Assembly (NCBI GenBank): GCA_011503125.2
Contig: WWBZ02000082.1
Location: forward strand, 930,001 to 994,000
DNA: 64,000 nucleotides
Origin: Botryosphaeria dothidea
Taxonomy: Eukaryota > Ascomycota > Dothideomycetes > Botryosphaeriales > Botryosphaeriaceae
Direction of reading: 5' to 3'
The position numbers and the translations under genes were made by a program. Positions 34,468-48,045 of this stretch are shown piece after piece. The stretch's first letter is position 1. Every line of letters starts with the position of its first letter. Below the pieces are notes generated by a model. That model did no database searches. It was not told the origin of the DNA and was given only the letters and a program-made list of their open reading frames with translations.

Positions 34468-36622
34468 GATGACACTACACTATGCAATGTGCGGTAGAGT
34501 GAAATACGGCTCTGAGCGACCAAGAGGCGAGGTGGGACGCGCTTCTACCTGGTCTTCTGGAGAGAGGATATGCGAAAACGCAGGGATGTTGTATGGTGGC
34601 TTCGACGAAGAAGAAAGATTGATGGAGGCCGGGGCCAGTTAGCGGACTTGAGTCGGAGAGTAAGGAGCGTCGAGACACGGTTTTGGGCGAGGCGGATGGC
34701 GGCGACTTGATGTGTCGCAAGATGGGGGAGTGTCACAATCTCTCGGCATTGCGGCGGAGCGGACGTGGAATGCGCGTGCCACTAGCTGCTTGTGGTCAAG
34801 CTGCTCTTGGGTCGACTCCTCCGCATGCGCCATTGCTATGCCAAGCCCCTGCTTCCACCTGTTTCCCGCCTCTAATCCAGCAGTTGGACCACCTTCACCG
34901 GCGTCTCTTTTCCGTCCACACGTACACCGGCTCTGTCCTGCGTTCCTGTCACTCCGGCCGTCTTTTGGTGCAGTAGCAAGAGACCGAACCAGAAAGGTGC
35001 CAAGCCTCTGCGGACATTACGGTCTTAAGCGAGGAGGCAAGATGCTGACAGTATCGAGGGAGGATTTTCTCATAAGTCTCCTGGATGGGACTGCCCCTTA
35101 ACTTTGCCGAAATGCTCCCTCTTTCCTCTCATCTCTTTTGTCTTCGTATCGCTCGTTTCGTCTCTTTTGGTACCGGAGTTTTGTACAGAGGGATGTCGCA
35201 GCCGACGGTCAGCGCCAAATGTGATTTCCCCACAGAAGGTCAGATCAATGTAAGTGTTATGGGAAGTGGGAGTATTCGTCCGGATGGTTTTTTTCTTAAA
35301 AATGCAAACGGATGCTTCGACTCCCTACGAAGTCATGCTTGCTAGAGGTGGTCGCCGCTAACCGTCGGCTGCAATACCCTCCTGTACCACAAAGCCGTGC
35401 CACTTTTTCCGGACCCTCGTTCGGATTCCCTTTTCGTGCATGTCACGCGAACCGCGTGCTCCTTGGCAATGGCAAAATCCAGCAGTCCGTGGCAAACACC
35501 TTGTCGAATGGAGGAGTGAAAACCAGTATCCTGTTGCAAATTCGTAAGGGTAGGTTGGAATTTGACAAGACGCCACTCTTGTGGCGCATGAACGCCTTAT
35601 ACGGGTGCTTCTCCACGAACAAGTCGGACCTGTTGACGATCAGCTATACCTTCTCAAGTAAGGGTAGAAAGCAACCGCGGGTACCTGGTTCACGCTGCCA
35701 ATCAACGCCGTTCCAGCTCCGGTCGCTTCCTCATGAACTCAGCAACTCAAGTAGGTTGGTCTGTGTTGAGTGGAAACTTGATGATATCTCTCGGACGCGA
35801 CCACTGCAACGTAGACACACGTTGTCGAATCAGCGCACGGATTGAACCAGCCAAGCAAGCACGTTGTAAGCGAACTACAATGCCATTTACGGTTTGAGAT
35901 TTCAGAGGTGGCTTGCTTGTATTCAGCAGGAAAAAAGACATTATCTCACAGATTTCGACGCCTATTTACCTTTCTTATGTACACACTGAGTATGTATTTC
36001 CAAGCCCAAGGCCTTGCGTAGAAAATGGACCACAAGATGGGTCTTGGGGGATAGCAAGCGGAGCTCGGGGATCGGAGAGCACTGCTGCTGTGGAGACGGG
36101 GATGATCCGGAGACGGCAAGGAAGATCGCGGATGCTCCCAGAACCCAGCCTAGGCACTCGACCAGGCGGCGGCAACACGTGGTGGAGATGCATACGCTCC
36201 GGGCTTAGACGGACGGACGGGCTCGCGTAAGTGCTCGAGAAGAAAACAGGATGGGGGCGCAACGGCTGCGCGCTTTCCATCTCCCAGCCACCAGTCGCGA
36301 ACAATTGCGTCAGTGCAGCACCGCAACCTTCTCCAACCGCATACCCTCTCACCGCGCTCCTTACCGCTCAGACACCGCTGCCCCTCGTTGTTCCATCGCA
36401 TTCCCATTGCAGCCCCTGTCGTTCTCTTTCGTGGCCGCGTAGCATTCTCATCGTACATGCTCGCTCGCGCCTTTCCCATTGGAGGGCCCGCCTGAAGCAC
36501 CCGCGCCTGCGCGCGCCCAACTCCCGCCGGCCTCCGTCGCTGCCATCTTCACAGCCTGCCAAAACAGTTCGACGCCACAACTTCTGCGCAGCAAAAAAGC
36601 CACAGCTCCGTCCGGCGCCGCA
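34468..36622. other. 2.1-kb intergenic stretch
   Basis: This lies between the divergent CYSTM and membrane-protein genes. The longest frame is 35312-35845 plus (177 codons from a CTG/ATG-poor start region); it is Ser/Arg/Leu-rich with no recognised domain. The last 300 bp before 36623 are C/T-rich leader-like sequence. No RNA gene was identified. Confidence 0.45.
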
Positions 36623-37327
36623 ATGCCAGCAATACCTGCCGCTCTCAATCGCAATCCAGGCGCGTTCGACCCAGCCGATGACCTCGACCCACGCTCTGTT
36701 TCTCCCAACGACCCGCTCTCCCCAAGATCGCCCAGGCTTTTCGTCCCACGCCAGGCCACCGACTCGAGCGGTGGCTACATTCCGTTGTCTTATCAGGGCC
36801 TAAATTCCGGTCCCGCACCTGGCGCCGTTGTCGGTATAGTCCTGGGATCTGTCGCCGGCTTTTTGCTCATCGTCTGGCTTCTTATGACAGTCGCCAACCT
36901 CAGTGATCGCAATGCCATCGCCGGAGAAGAGGAAATAGTCGTGCGCGAGCGTCATCCCCGCTCATCCCGTTCTCGACGTAGCCGCCGCAGTTCCAGGCAC
37001 GAAATCCGGGAAGTCAGCAGAAGCCCACGTCCGCACCAACACATTGTCGTCGAGGAGCGCCGCACAAGCATGCCTCCACCGCCCCCGCCCCAGCCACGCC
37101 CACGCAGTCGCTCCGTGTTGGTCGAGGAGCGCGTCACCACTGAGCGCGAGCGCAGGGTCGACGGCGATGACATTGTCGAGGTCATCGAGGAACACAGTCC
37201 ACCACCCAGACGTCATCGGAGCAGCAGACGAGAGTCGGGCGGATACAGGTCAGTCGACCCCGATTTATACGCCGGCGGAAATTACCCACAGCACCACATT
37301 TCCCGCGGCCGGCGAAATCGAAAATAA
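36623..37327 (+). CDS. single-pass membrane protein with Arg/Ser-rich tail, unknown function
   Basis: One exon, 234 aa from the first ATG in frame (CCGCAATGCC). The first 65 residues are polar and Pro/Ser/Asp-rich with no signal peptide. One strong transmembrane helix lies at about 67-90 (GAVVGIVLGSVAGFLLIVWLLMTV). The cytosolic side then carries arginine/serine runs (RSSRSRRSRRSSRHE), two related segments HIVVEERRTSMPP and SVLVEERVTTERE, a Pro cluster and an acidic DGDDIVEVIEEH. The helix type with Gly-xxx-Gly spacing suggests dimerisation. I recognise the architecture from ascomycete hypothetical proteins but no named family. It converges on EXO5. Confidence 0.75.
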   Translation: MPAIPAALNRNPGAFDPADDLDPRSVSPNDPLSPRSPRLFVPRQATDSSGGYIPLSYQGLNSGPAPGAVVGIVLGSVAGFLLIVWLLMTVANLSDRNAIAGEEEIVVRERHPRSSRSRRSRRSSRHEIREVSRSPRPHQHIVVEERRTSMPPPPPPQPRPRSRSVLVEERVTTERERRVDGDDIVEVIEEHSPPPRRHRSSRRESGGYRSVDPDLYAGGNYPQHHISRGRRNRK

Positions 37328-37723
37328 CCAAACACTCGCTGAAACTTTGCACAGGAGACCACCCTACTGATCTCCACGGAAACCACATCAGGATGTGCGC
37401 GTGAAGTTTGTTAATGCCTTTCTTTTATTTTGGGCGTTCGTGAGAATTTGAGATACCTCTGGCTTGGTGATTTGTTTTCCGAATCCGTTTCCTCCTTCGG
37501 CGCAACGGGGCACGAGTGAGATTGAGCGGCATAGGCGGTTGCATGTCGGTAGCATTGCCTAGGCAGCTGGGAAAGGTAACACAGCGATGGCTTATTGGGA
37601 GATGAGCTGATGTACAAGAAGTTGTCGCATTTGATCTTCTGTATTTTTGAATGGCTCATCCATGTAGTCGCTGATGGTCACTAGTCGAATGCCGCCAGCC
37701 TTGCACATACTTCTACGTTCTAT
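37328..37723. other. convergent 3' flank
   Basis: A 396-bp stretch between the stops of the membrane-protein gene and EXO5. It is AT-richer near 37.4-37.45 kb. Nothing else was seen. Confidence 0.5.
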
Positions 37724-39276
37724 TTAGACCGTCGACTTTGATCTTGATGCTCTCTTCTTGCGATGAACCTCCACAGCCTCTTCGATCTTTTCCTTTCGCC
37801 ACTCACAGTCGTCTGCAAACTCACATATGCGGCACTTGAAGGCCTCCTCAATATCCACGCCCTTTGCTTTCCGCTCGCCCCTCCACCATTTCATCTCCTC
37901 CACAAGATACTTATCCAAAGAGTCTTCGTCATAGACGAGAGTCTTTGATCCAAGAATGTCGCCAGTTTGCTGGTTGCGAAATTCTGCTCGAAGCACCTGT
38001 CCAATGGCGCTGGGTCCAGATATGGCCTTGCTGAATTCTTGGATCATCAAGCCCCATAGTTTGGTGAGAGAGTTGTGTGCCAGCAATTCCGATACGGCGT
38101 CCTGCCGGCTGCTGAATAAGGCTTCGTCTGGCGAGTCTTCTCGAAAGGTGGAGTCCAGACCACCCACTTCCGCCACAAAGGCATCTGTGAAGTTGTTGTT
38201 TGGTTTGAGTCTGTAGCGCTTGAAGATGACATCCGCGTCGACCTGATTGGATGACAAGTCCGCTAACAATTTCCGGTACATCATCAACTGTATCACTGTC
38301 GGCAGCATAGAAGAGCCTTGGGGAAGAGTCTTGCTACCTCGGGTCTTGACATCGGTAATCCAGACCTTTTTTGGAGGATGTGGCTCACCGATCCAACTGT
38401 TGGTCTCAAGATTCGTTGCTCCTTGAGCCTTGAAAAATTGCGCAATGGAGGGTTGGTTGGTTGGCTGCGCCTTGGAATTGTTCAGCCGAGCAACGGCCAG
38501 TTCTTCCAAGCCCTCATCTGGACATGAGTATGAAAGTTCGTCAATGATGCCGTTGATGACTTGACCATCAACAACACCCCACACTTCAAGCTCACGAGTA
38601 TGACCCGTATTCCTAAGAGTCCGCAGGCCTTGAATGATGTTCCAGATCTTCAAGCCCCAAGCATCTTCTCTTGACTGAACGATTACTTCGACGGTGGTAT
38701 GTACCTGATCTTCCAGCTTCTTGTGAACTTTGGAGCCTTGCTTCATAGCAGGAGTTTGCCTCTTGCGACCATGCTTCGTCAGTGTGTACCAGTACTGTAA
38801 CTCGCACCACGCTGGAGAAACCATGTCGGTGACGGAGAGTGGTTTCATGGGCAAAGTTCGGAAGCGCTGTAGTGGCGACCTGTCATCGGCTCGCTCTATG
38901 GCTTTCCGCTCGGGTTCGACGGGAAGACGTTGCGTAGAATTTCCCTCCCGGGCAACTAATCGCTGTCAGCATGTCAGTCTTGCTCCGTACAATCGAGGTT
39001 GTTCTCACAGTTTCCCGGGCGCTGGCTATAGCTGATCTCGATAGGTTGCGGAGGCCAAGATTGTGGGCTCGCGGCCAGACATGTCGAGGTCTGAACCGGG
39101 AGGCGGACTGCTGCAGAGCGTGGCGCATCGTCGCTGATGTTCTCCAAGGCCAGCGACGCAACAGGCACAGTTTCGAACTGAGAGAGAACCTGGAAGACTA
39201 GCTCGCTGTCCAAATCGCTGCCATAGTCGGAGTCGTTGCCAGTAGTATCAGGATGCGACGAGGCACAGGTGGCCAT
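37724..39276 (-). CDS. EXO5: exonuclease V (Fe-S single-strand DNA exonuclease)
   Basis: Exons 39276-39009 and 38955-37724 give 499 aa. It belongs to the PD-(D/E)XK Exo5/Dem1 family. Four cysteines are placed as in 4Fe-4S members: C140 in SPAWCELQYWY, then C464, C467 and C473 in CRICEFADDC. Nuclease motifs include the NGIIDELSY acid, VWITDVKTRGSKTLP (D..K core) and QLMMYRKLL. The first 120 residues are acidic and Ser-rich (NDSDYGSDLDSELVFQVLSQFE). Yeast Exo5 keeps mitochondrial DNA; other fungal and animal members act in the nucleus on crosslinks. Other in-frame ATGs lie at 39309 and 39459; the shortest start was preferred. It shares a 292-bp divergent promoter region with the Mpv17-type gene, itself tied to mitochondrial DNA maintenance in animals. 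Confidence 0.92.
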
Positions 39277-39568
39277 GATGGGCCATGATAGTGTCTGTGG
39301 CGGCGTCATAGATGCGCGCGGGCCTGCACAAGGCGCGCGCGACCGCGTCTGTTGCGGCCTGAGGCAGACACACCACGCACGGACAAGGCTGCAGGAACGC
39401 CCTCTCCCGCCGGCAATCTCCCTCGGCTTCGGCGTCGGAGTCGGGCTGAGGCACGCCATCCCACTGGTCCACTTGCGCCCGCTGATCGCCGCTGGGCTGA
39501 ATTATCTCAATCTTCACGACAAATATGAGAGCCTGCCTTTCTGTGTCTCAGTCGACTGCGACCGCGCC

Positions 39569-40518
39569 ATGACTCTAGCCGCTGCCACTCGTGTTGTTGT
39601 ACGCCGACGGCCTGTCTTGCAGCACGTTGCGACTCGCCCCGCAGGTGCCCGACAAAAATTCACGAAGGCCGGCGACAGACAGCCCCTTGAGAAGGAGGTC
39701 CCGGAGTCGGAACCAAAGATCATCTCCATCCCAGGTCCATCATGGCTATGGCTAGAGCCTGTGAGCAGGCCTTTTCGCGCGTACAGTCGCGCTCAGGCCC
39801 GGCGTCCATATGTCGTTCAGCTGTTGAGTACCATCACAGTACGGCACCCCACTCTCAACCACGTCGCCGTGCTGACGCGTACTTGAAGATTTGGTTTTTT
39901 GGGGATCTGTCTGCTCAAAAAATCTCTGCTTCTGAGGAAGATTCTTACTCTCCGGCAAGAGCGCTTCGCTCTCTGTTTATTGGGAGTCTTACCTCCATTC
40001 CCAGCTATCGATGGTTCATCTTTTTGGGACAGTCTTTCAACTATAGTTCCAAGCTTCTGAGTTTGGCTACCAAGATTTTCGTGAATCAGCTGGTCTTTAC
40101 GCCTGTCTTCAACACCTACTTCTTTTCTATGCACTCTTTGTTGAGCGGCGCAACCTTTGAGGAACTTGTGGAAAGAGTCAAGATCGCCGTCCCGGTTTCA
40201 TGGGTAAACTCCTGCAAGCGTATGTGCCCAACAGAGTGACTCTGATTCAGTGCTGACAGTTTGTCTAGTATGGCCGGCAGTGACCGCATTTAGTTTTACA
40301 TTCATTCAACCACAGTTCAGAAGCATTTTCGCTGGTGAGCAAAGCTGGGGTGGATGGTGAGGTCTTTTGCTGATTTATTTCCAGGATTCATTGCAATCGG
40401 ATGGCAAAGTTGGTTGACCCTTCTGAACCAGAGAGCAGCAGCACAAGAGAAGGCCGAGCACGAAGAGAAGGAGCGTGCGCGGCGGCACGTTGGGCTACCT
40501 GCAAAGTGTGCGCAGTAG
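39569..40518 (+). CDS. Mpv17/PMP22-family membrane protein
   Basis: Exons 39569-39838, 39889-40219, 40269-40334 and 40385-40518 give 266 aa. The N-terminus MTLAAATRVVVRRRPVLQHVATRPAG is basic and free of acids, like a mitochondrial presequence. The family core follows: LWLEPVSRPFRAYSRAQARRPYVVQLLST, FFGDLSAQ (joined by splicing), RALRSLFIGSLTSIPSYRWF, KIFVNQLVFTPVFNTYFF, SWVNSCKLWPAVTAFSFTFI and GFIAIGWQSWLTLLNQRAA. Mpv17/Sym1/Pmp22-type proteins sit in mitochondrial inner or peroxisomal membranes and form channels. The introns are 50, 49 and 50 nt, and exon 3 is 66 nt. The charged C-terminal tail EKAEHEEKERARRH is an extension. It converges on histone H3. Confidence 0.92.
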
Positions 40519-40860
40519 ACTTGAGACACTTAGCTATTAGATACCCTAGCACGAGCACGAAGTTGAACACCATGGTCACATCACGAGAAGCAGTAGAGGC
40601 CGGTGGCAGAATTGATGTCTTAAGAGACTTTCATGAGATCATCTCAATGCCCGTGGTATTAATGTACAAGCATCGCTGTGGGCAACCATCCCATGCTCCA
40701 CCGAAAAAGCCAGAAAACCCGATCCCATCATCCATGTGTGAAAGCAATCCTAGAACGCCAGGCATCCCATCCTCAAAAGCAGGAAGCAATCACCATCCAT
40801 GTCGTATGATTTGCACCATAGACCTTGGTATCAGGAAGGTGATGCGAAGAAGGAAGCTCT
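40519..40860. other. convergent 3' flank
   Basis: A 342-bp stretch between the stops of the Mpv17-type gene and histone H3. No separate feature was recognised. No stem-loop of the animal histone 3' type was noticed, as expected for polyadenylated fungal histone mRNA. Confidence 0.45.
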
Positions 40861-42431
<1,571 letters not shown>

Positions 42432-45400
42432 GCGTTTTGTTTCTTTGCATGTTTTCACGAATCTTCTACATCGGCCTGGCTAGGCACGATATGAAGCCTT
42501 TTTTGCCGGACGGGTCAGGCTGGGTTTATGGGCTTTGTTGTATCATACGGCATTCGGAGTTCGACGGAGGGTCAAGCAAGTCACATTGAATCAAGGAATG
42601 ATACCACATAATCAAATGATCCTTGCAAACTCCTACCTTGTTCTTGCGTGAATTCTTTCCTTGTCTTGAATGTCGGACTCGTTGGTTTTGCTGAGTATCC
42701 GTTCGCCACACTATCTAGCATGAATGTCTCGGGTCTACCGCATTTGGCTCGGAGCTATCTTTACCTCGTGCATCACCCTTGTCTCAACCCTTTCTGCTGC
42801 TTATCTGCCAACCGTTTTTGCATGTGCTGAATCTATTCTGGCGATCTTTAAACTGGGTGGATTTCTGAAAGTCTTCAATCTTGCATGTGGTTCCGCGTTC
42901 CCGATGCTCACAAAGCATGTTTGTAGTCCAATGAAGTCAACCATTCAACCTCACAGATATCTTGACGACCCGCAGTCCGTTTGTCAATATCTCGGGGGCA
43001 CATGATCTTGCGCTTGCCCTGAAAATCTTTCATGCTGTTATAGCCTGTTCCATATGGTTTTGCTGGCTCAGTGATTTTCCATCTCCTCGAGGGCCTGTCT
43101 TTTTTGTCCCAATTTTGCACACATAATTCCGGCTCACTGTCCCTCGAGTCTAACCTACCCTGACGTTCCAACTACTACAAATCGAGCAACATTCTTGTTC
43201 AAGCTCTCACAACTCAAGTTCTGCTGGTGTTGCAAAACTACTTGGGCCGGAAAAATGCTCATGTTCGATGACTGTGTCGTCCGCATGGCAGGGGCTGAAA
43301 GCCCAAAGGCACAGCAACGGCAGGCACACTGACTGCAGCGTAGCTGGGGATGGCTCCCAGCTCAGCCAAGCAACAAAATCACCGTCATCCAGCCATCCAG
43401 CCAGCCGCGAGAGCCAGCAGTCCACAAGGATGCCCCAACTTACGCTCGTTCTGCTTTGCCGACAGTGCTCTCTTGGATATTATCAGGTCTTACGGTCCTA
43501 ATCCAGGCACTGTCTATTGATTGTTCGACTGCCAGCCACCAGTTGCTCGCCCACTCGGACCAGCTCACGGCCGCGCTCACCTCCAGGCCCGGCTTTCAAC
43601 ACTCCAAACGCTCAGCCTCAACCTCGCGCAACTCCGCCTTGAGAGTGACCACCCTTCTCGCCAAACGCTCGTACAGGCATCCGTGTCTAGTATGCCCAAC
43701 CTCAATCTCGCACGACTCTTTGAAGGTGGCGAGGGACACATTTTATGCACTGTTACCACCCTTCTCGTCATGAGAACGCTCTTGTCACCATGAGAACACC
43801 TCGGACAAAAAGGGAGTCAAAGATCTTAGGAGACAACACTTCTCTTGAGCAAGGAAACCCCATCCAAGTCGCCGTGAGAACGTACCTGATCCATGGAGTT
43901 GGCGTCTGGTGAGCATCAATTCTCGGCTACGAATTCTTGTTCCTGCCCTTCCTCTTGGTACCTTGATCAAGTTGAGGCTGGGGATAGCGGTGTTTCGTGG
44001 CGCAGTCGGGCATTCTCTTCCTTCTGATCGTGTCGTGCCCTTCGTAGTGACCGCTAGACTTTGGCCTCTGCGTACATCCGTCGGGACTGCTGCCTCCATT
44101 GATCCGGCTCACTGAATGGAGATTCTGATCCCGGCTCTCCTATTCGTTTCTTCGTTCTCGGACATCGTACGGTGCAGCGCGTTGAAACGAAGTTACTGTA
44201 CTGTTTGGACCTTCACGTCTTTCACGACACGAGAACGCCTCGGACAAAGAGGGAGCAACTCCGCTTTGAGAGTGGCAAGGCTGAGTGGCATGCTGCATCT
44301 CTTCAATGCTACCAGAATATTTGAAGACTCTATTCTAATCGCCATGCCGTAGTGGAGGAAAGGGACATGGAGGGTGAAAGGAACAGTGAGGACATTCTCG
44401 AGCATACCTATTCAAGAAAGGCAAGCGCGCTTTATACGATATGGGACGGCAAAGCAGGTTGCTTGGAGTCTTGTGTGTGCTAGAAGCAGAATCAACAAGT
44501 CGACGGCCAAGATCACATCCAGGGTCAAGTTAGCTGCCACTTTATGCGAGTTACATGGCAGGAAGCGCAAAAGCAAGCCACACCAGGCTGTTAACATCCA
44601 CTCGTGAGTCTAATTTGCAGAGCAACACTACTAAGTGACAGCACTTCTCTCAAGGACTTGGCGACTTTGTTGAGCTCAAGATCTTCGAGATGGTTTTCTC
44701 TCCGGATCGTGGCCTTCTTTTTGTCTAAGGCATTCTTATGGCGACTGTGATGGAGATCTAGATGCGTTGAAGAGAAGAAGGCGTAAAATCAAGCAACACT
44801 TCAATGCCTTTCCACCCTTTCTGCCCGTTGGAAGAGTTTCATCGGTTATCCGCCTGCTGAAAGCGTGAGTACGGGCATGCTTCAGTACCGCCAACCTCAA
44901 TATCTCGAAGCAGTGGTAGACATGGGAGGACAATTATAAAGGCTCACGACCTCCCGAAAGCCGCGCGGGAATGAACAGACAAGAGAGAGAAAACAATCGT
45001 AGCAAAAGCTCACAGATTCAAGAATACAAATCTCTCGTTTCTCTCCTCTCAATGAAAACACAGTGACTGAACGAGACAGCAAGTATGTAAACCAGTCGGA
45101 AGGGTGGTCGGCTTGCTGAAACTTGGGTTTCGCGGCTCTCTGCAGGTTGATCTCTGCTAGTAGCCAATAGTGTCATCTTCAGAGATCGAAATGGGCCCGC
45201 ATCTAGGGTTGTAATCTTCTCCGATAGTGACCAGCTTACTAGAGACTGAGTACCGTGGCAGGTAAGTAGGAGACGCTCAATAGATTAGTATTGTTGTGCG
45301 CGAGGTTTCACTGGTCTCAGGCATGGTTGATCTGCTTATGGATTTTGCGTGAAGAAGGAAGGCCAGTGAATTTCAAAATGAGCTCCAACTATGCCCAATG

Positions 45401-47690
45401 CGACGAATTAAAGAACTACTGCGATGCCTCCCCGCGATCACCACACGGCCACAATATGGGCGCCACTCATTTAATCCACAAACAGTTGTAAAGAAGACAT
45501 GCGCAGTGGAACCGATTGAATCCAATTCCTATCTGCATCTATTCGGTAAGTAGTTGGCCATTGTAGAGTAAATTGGAAAGCGACTTTAGGGTACAGCAGT
45601 AGATTCTCATCAGCAAAACCCACGCGGTCCGGTATATTTGCGGCAAAAGTTTGTGCTAGGATTTTCAGTACATTCAATTCACTCCGGATATATGACAGAT
45701 CGCTTGTTTTACGCGCTGGCTTGATCTGGTTAAAACGATTTGCAGAACAGCTTGTCTAATAATGAGTTTCATTGCTCTCTCCCGCGCATTACAGCCCCCA
45801 TGCCACTTCAGAGAGAAGATCATGGTCGGAGTTCCTCAAACACTGCCGCACCTGTTTAAACGGTCGGGTTTGGAGGAAGTACATGTGATTGCTTCCGCTT
45901 CTCCGCAACGAAACGCATACGCCATATTTACACGCGCATAAACGCGCTCAACCAGCAACACTCGCGAATCAATTCATTTCGCGCCACCCGCTCTTTTTCG
46001 CAGCGACATCCTCCATTCCCATCGCATCCCCACACCCCTTGCAACCAAGGAATGGATAATATGGCCTCCTACAGTCGCACTGTCTACTTACACCGTCTAG
46101 TGCCGGTTGCGGGCAGCGAACCATGGTCGCTCGATAGGCCAAGGGTTGACCGGAAAGGATCAATCCGCGAGTTTCCACGCGTTCGTCGCTCAATTTCTGC
46201 TCGGCTCTCTCTCCATTACACGTTTTCATCCCAGTCTTTACCAGCGAACATATTTAACGGCTTTCGCCCGCTCTGTCGTCCGCTCCCGCCGTCCAGTACT
46301 TTCTCGATGGGACAAAAGCTATCCCGAAGATAAGAATCAAGGATCGAGCGCGCCCAAACAGTAACCAACTCACGGACGATCCCTCCAGTCCTGGCTGTCA
46401 TCAACATCCGCAATGTCAGCCCTGGCGGACAAGATATTTCGACCAGCTCTCCAAGTGCCCGTATGAAAGAAGACAGACACTGGTGAAATTGCTTGCTCAC
46501 CCCAAAAACTCGCCAACACTCTCTCGGTTGAATCCTTAGCTGGGCGGCCATCACGAAAGAGCAGAGCGTCAGTATGGCCAGGTTCGTTTCATATACTCCC
46601 AATTGTGCCGTAATCAGGTTGAAATCCGAGGAAAGAGCAGGCAGAGAACAGGTGGATGGAGATGACGCCCAGGTGCTTCGTGTGAAAAGCGGAAATTCTG
46701 CTTTCGGCCCCTCCACACTCCTAATGGAGACGCGCATAGCGCAATACCGATGCGTTATTACAGCGATGCCCTCCGAGTAGAGGCCAAACGAATGACACTC
46801 ATCGCAACAATAGCCCAGAGCAGACCCTAAAGCCCTATCGACATGCCATCACGCTGCTACTCTCGCACGACCACCTTCCCCCCGCAGGGCTGTGATCAAC
46901 GCGCCGACTGAGCTCTCCATCTGGATTGTGCAGCGAGTACAGTGGAGCCGGGCGATCGTGCTGGAACAACTTGCGCATCCGCGCGAAGAAAAGAAACAGT
47001 GCTCTTGATTCCATTGGCTGAATGCTAGCCTGTGCCATGCCAAAAACCCAAGCCTCAGATACCCTTGAAACAAGTGCAGCCAGGCCAGAGCACTTCAACC
47101 TACAAGTGCCCGAAGAGGCCCGCCTTGAGGCCGGCAGCGCACCAAGAAGTGAACTTATGCCACAAATTAGCTGAGACGCGTGATGCTATCCACATCACGT
47201 TGGAAAGCGGCTTGCGCCACGCCAGAACGTGTCGAAGCGCGCCTAACCGTGCAGAAACATGCCTAGCCGACAAGCGGTTCATGTTGAAGGCCTGCCAGGT
47301 ACTGTGGTAAATAGAAACGAGCAAGTGAGCCAGTCAGCTCGCTGGTTGCTAGGCCTGTGGCAAGTGGATATATGCCTGTGAGCCCGTTCGAAGTAGCCGA
47401 TTATCTCGCTAGTGACCGGGCCTTGTTGCAGGTAGAAAGAGGCCTGAGAGCCAATTTGAACAGGCTCTTGACGAAGAAACCAATAGAAGCTGGCTGCGAT
47501 ACTTTGCTGTTCTGACTGGATTATCCAATAAGACGTGGGGCAGCATGTGCGCAGGAGGGCATTTTTGCGCGAGATTCTCGCCTGCGTGCGTCGTTTCGGC
47601 AACATGGCTTTATGCACTTTATGCGAGTTCCGCGTGCTAGATTTGCTCGCATACAGATGTTGCACAGTGTGGACGTGAAATGTCCAAGGT
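42432..47690. other. 5.3-kb gene-poor stretch
   Basis: No family member is recognisable on either strand. Frames looked at: plus 43521-43793 (90 codons, Leu/Ser-rich, with LNLAQLRLESDHPSRQ, open only after a TGA) and minus 46737-46216 (173 codons from an ATG, no domain). Near-repeats occur at 43791-43816 and 44230-44255 (GAGAACRCCTCGGACAAA core), and a shared AACTCCGCYTTGAGAGTG at 43629 and 44256. Composition is less GC-biased than the flanking genes. I see no intact transposase, reverse transcriptase or terminal repeats. Confidence 0.5.
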
Positions 47691-47691
47691 T

Positions 47692-47922
47692 GCGCGTTTC
47701 GTGGACGCGAGGAATAGTAGGGAATTAGGCGTCGCGCGGATATAATCGTGAAGAAGGATGAGAAACTAGGCGTTTCGTAGATGCGAAGTAATAGATCAGG
47801 CGTTGCGAGGATATAAAGCGATGAATTGGACGTTCCGTCGATGGGAAGCCGGTAAATTGACGAAGAAAAGCAAAGAATCGAACGTCGCATTGATACAAAG
47901 CGATGCAGAGCAATGAATTGAT
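47692..47922. repeat. degenerate minisatellite, about 30-50 bp units
   Basis: Six diverged head-to-tail units share the core GGCGTTKCGNRGAT followed by an AAG/AAT-rich arm. They begin near 47692, 47727, 47768, 47798, 47829 and 47880. Unit length varies with the arm. Sample cores: GGCGTCGCGCGGATATAAT, GGCGTTTCGTAGATGCGAAG, GGCGTTGCGAGGATATAAAG, GGACGTTCCGTCGATGGGAAG, GAACGTCGCATTGATACAAAG. An antisense frame through it (minus, 48036-47725) is open and would encode a roughly 10-residue repeat, but nothing else supports translation. Confidence 0.6.
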
Positions 47923-48045
47923 TATTTTATCATCCGCCTCGCGGAAAGAACAGCCAGATTCTCCGTTCATGCCCATTTTCACTGTTGCCCGATGTCGTCC
48001 GGATGCAGCCAATCCACCTACTCTCCGAGATCTCACGAATCGAGT

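Noticed and set aside
47279..47890. 203-codon minus-strand frame over the minisatellite
   Set aside because: Its openness follows from the repeat; no conserved motif. Kept only as part of the repeat description.
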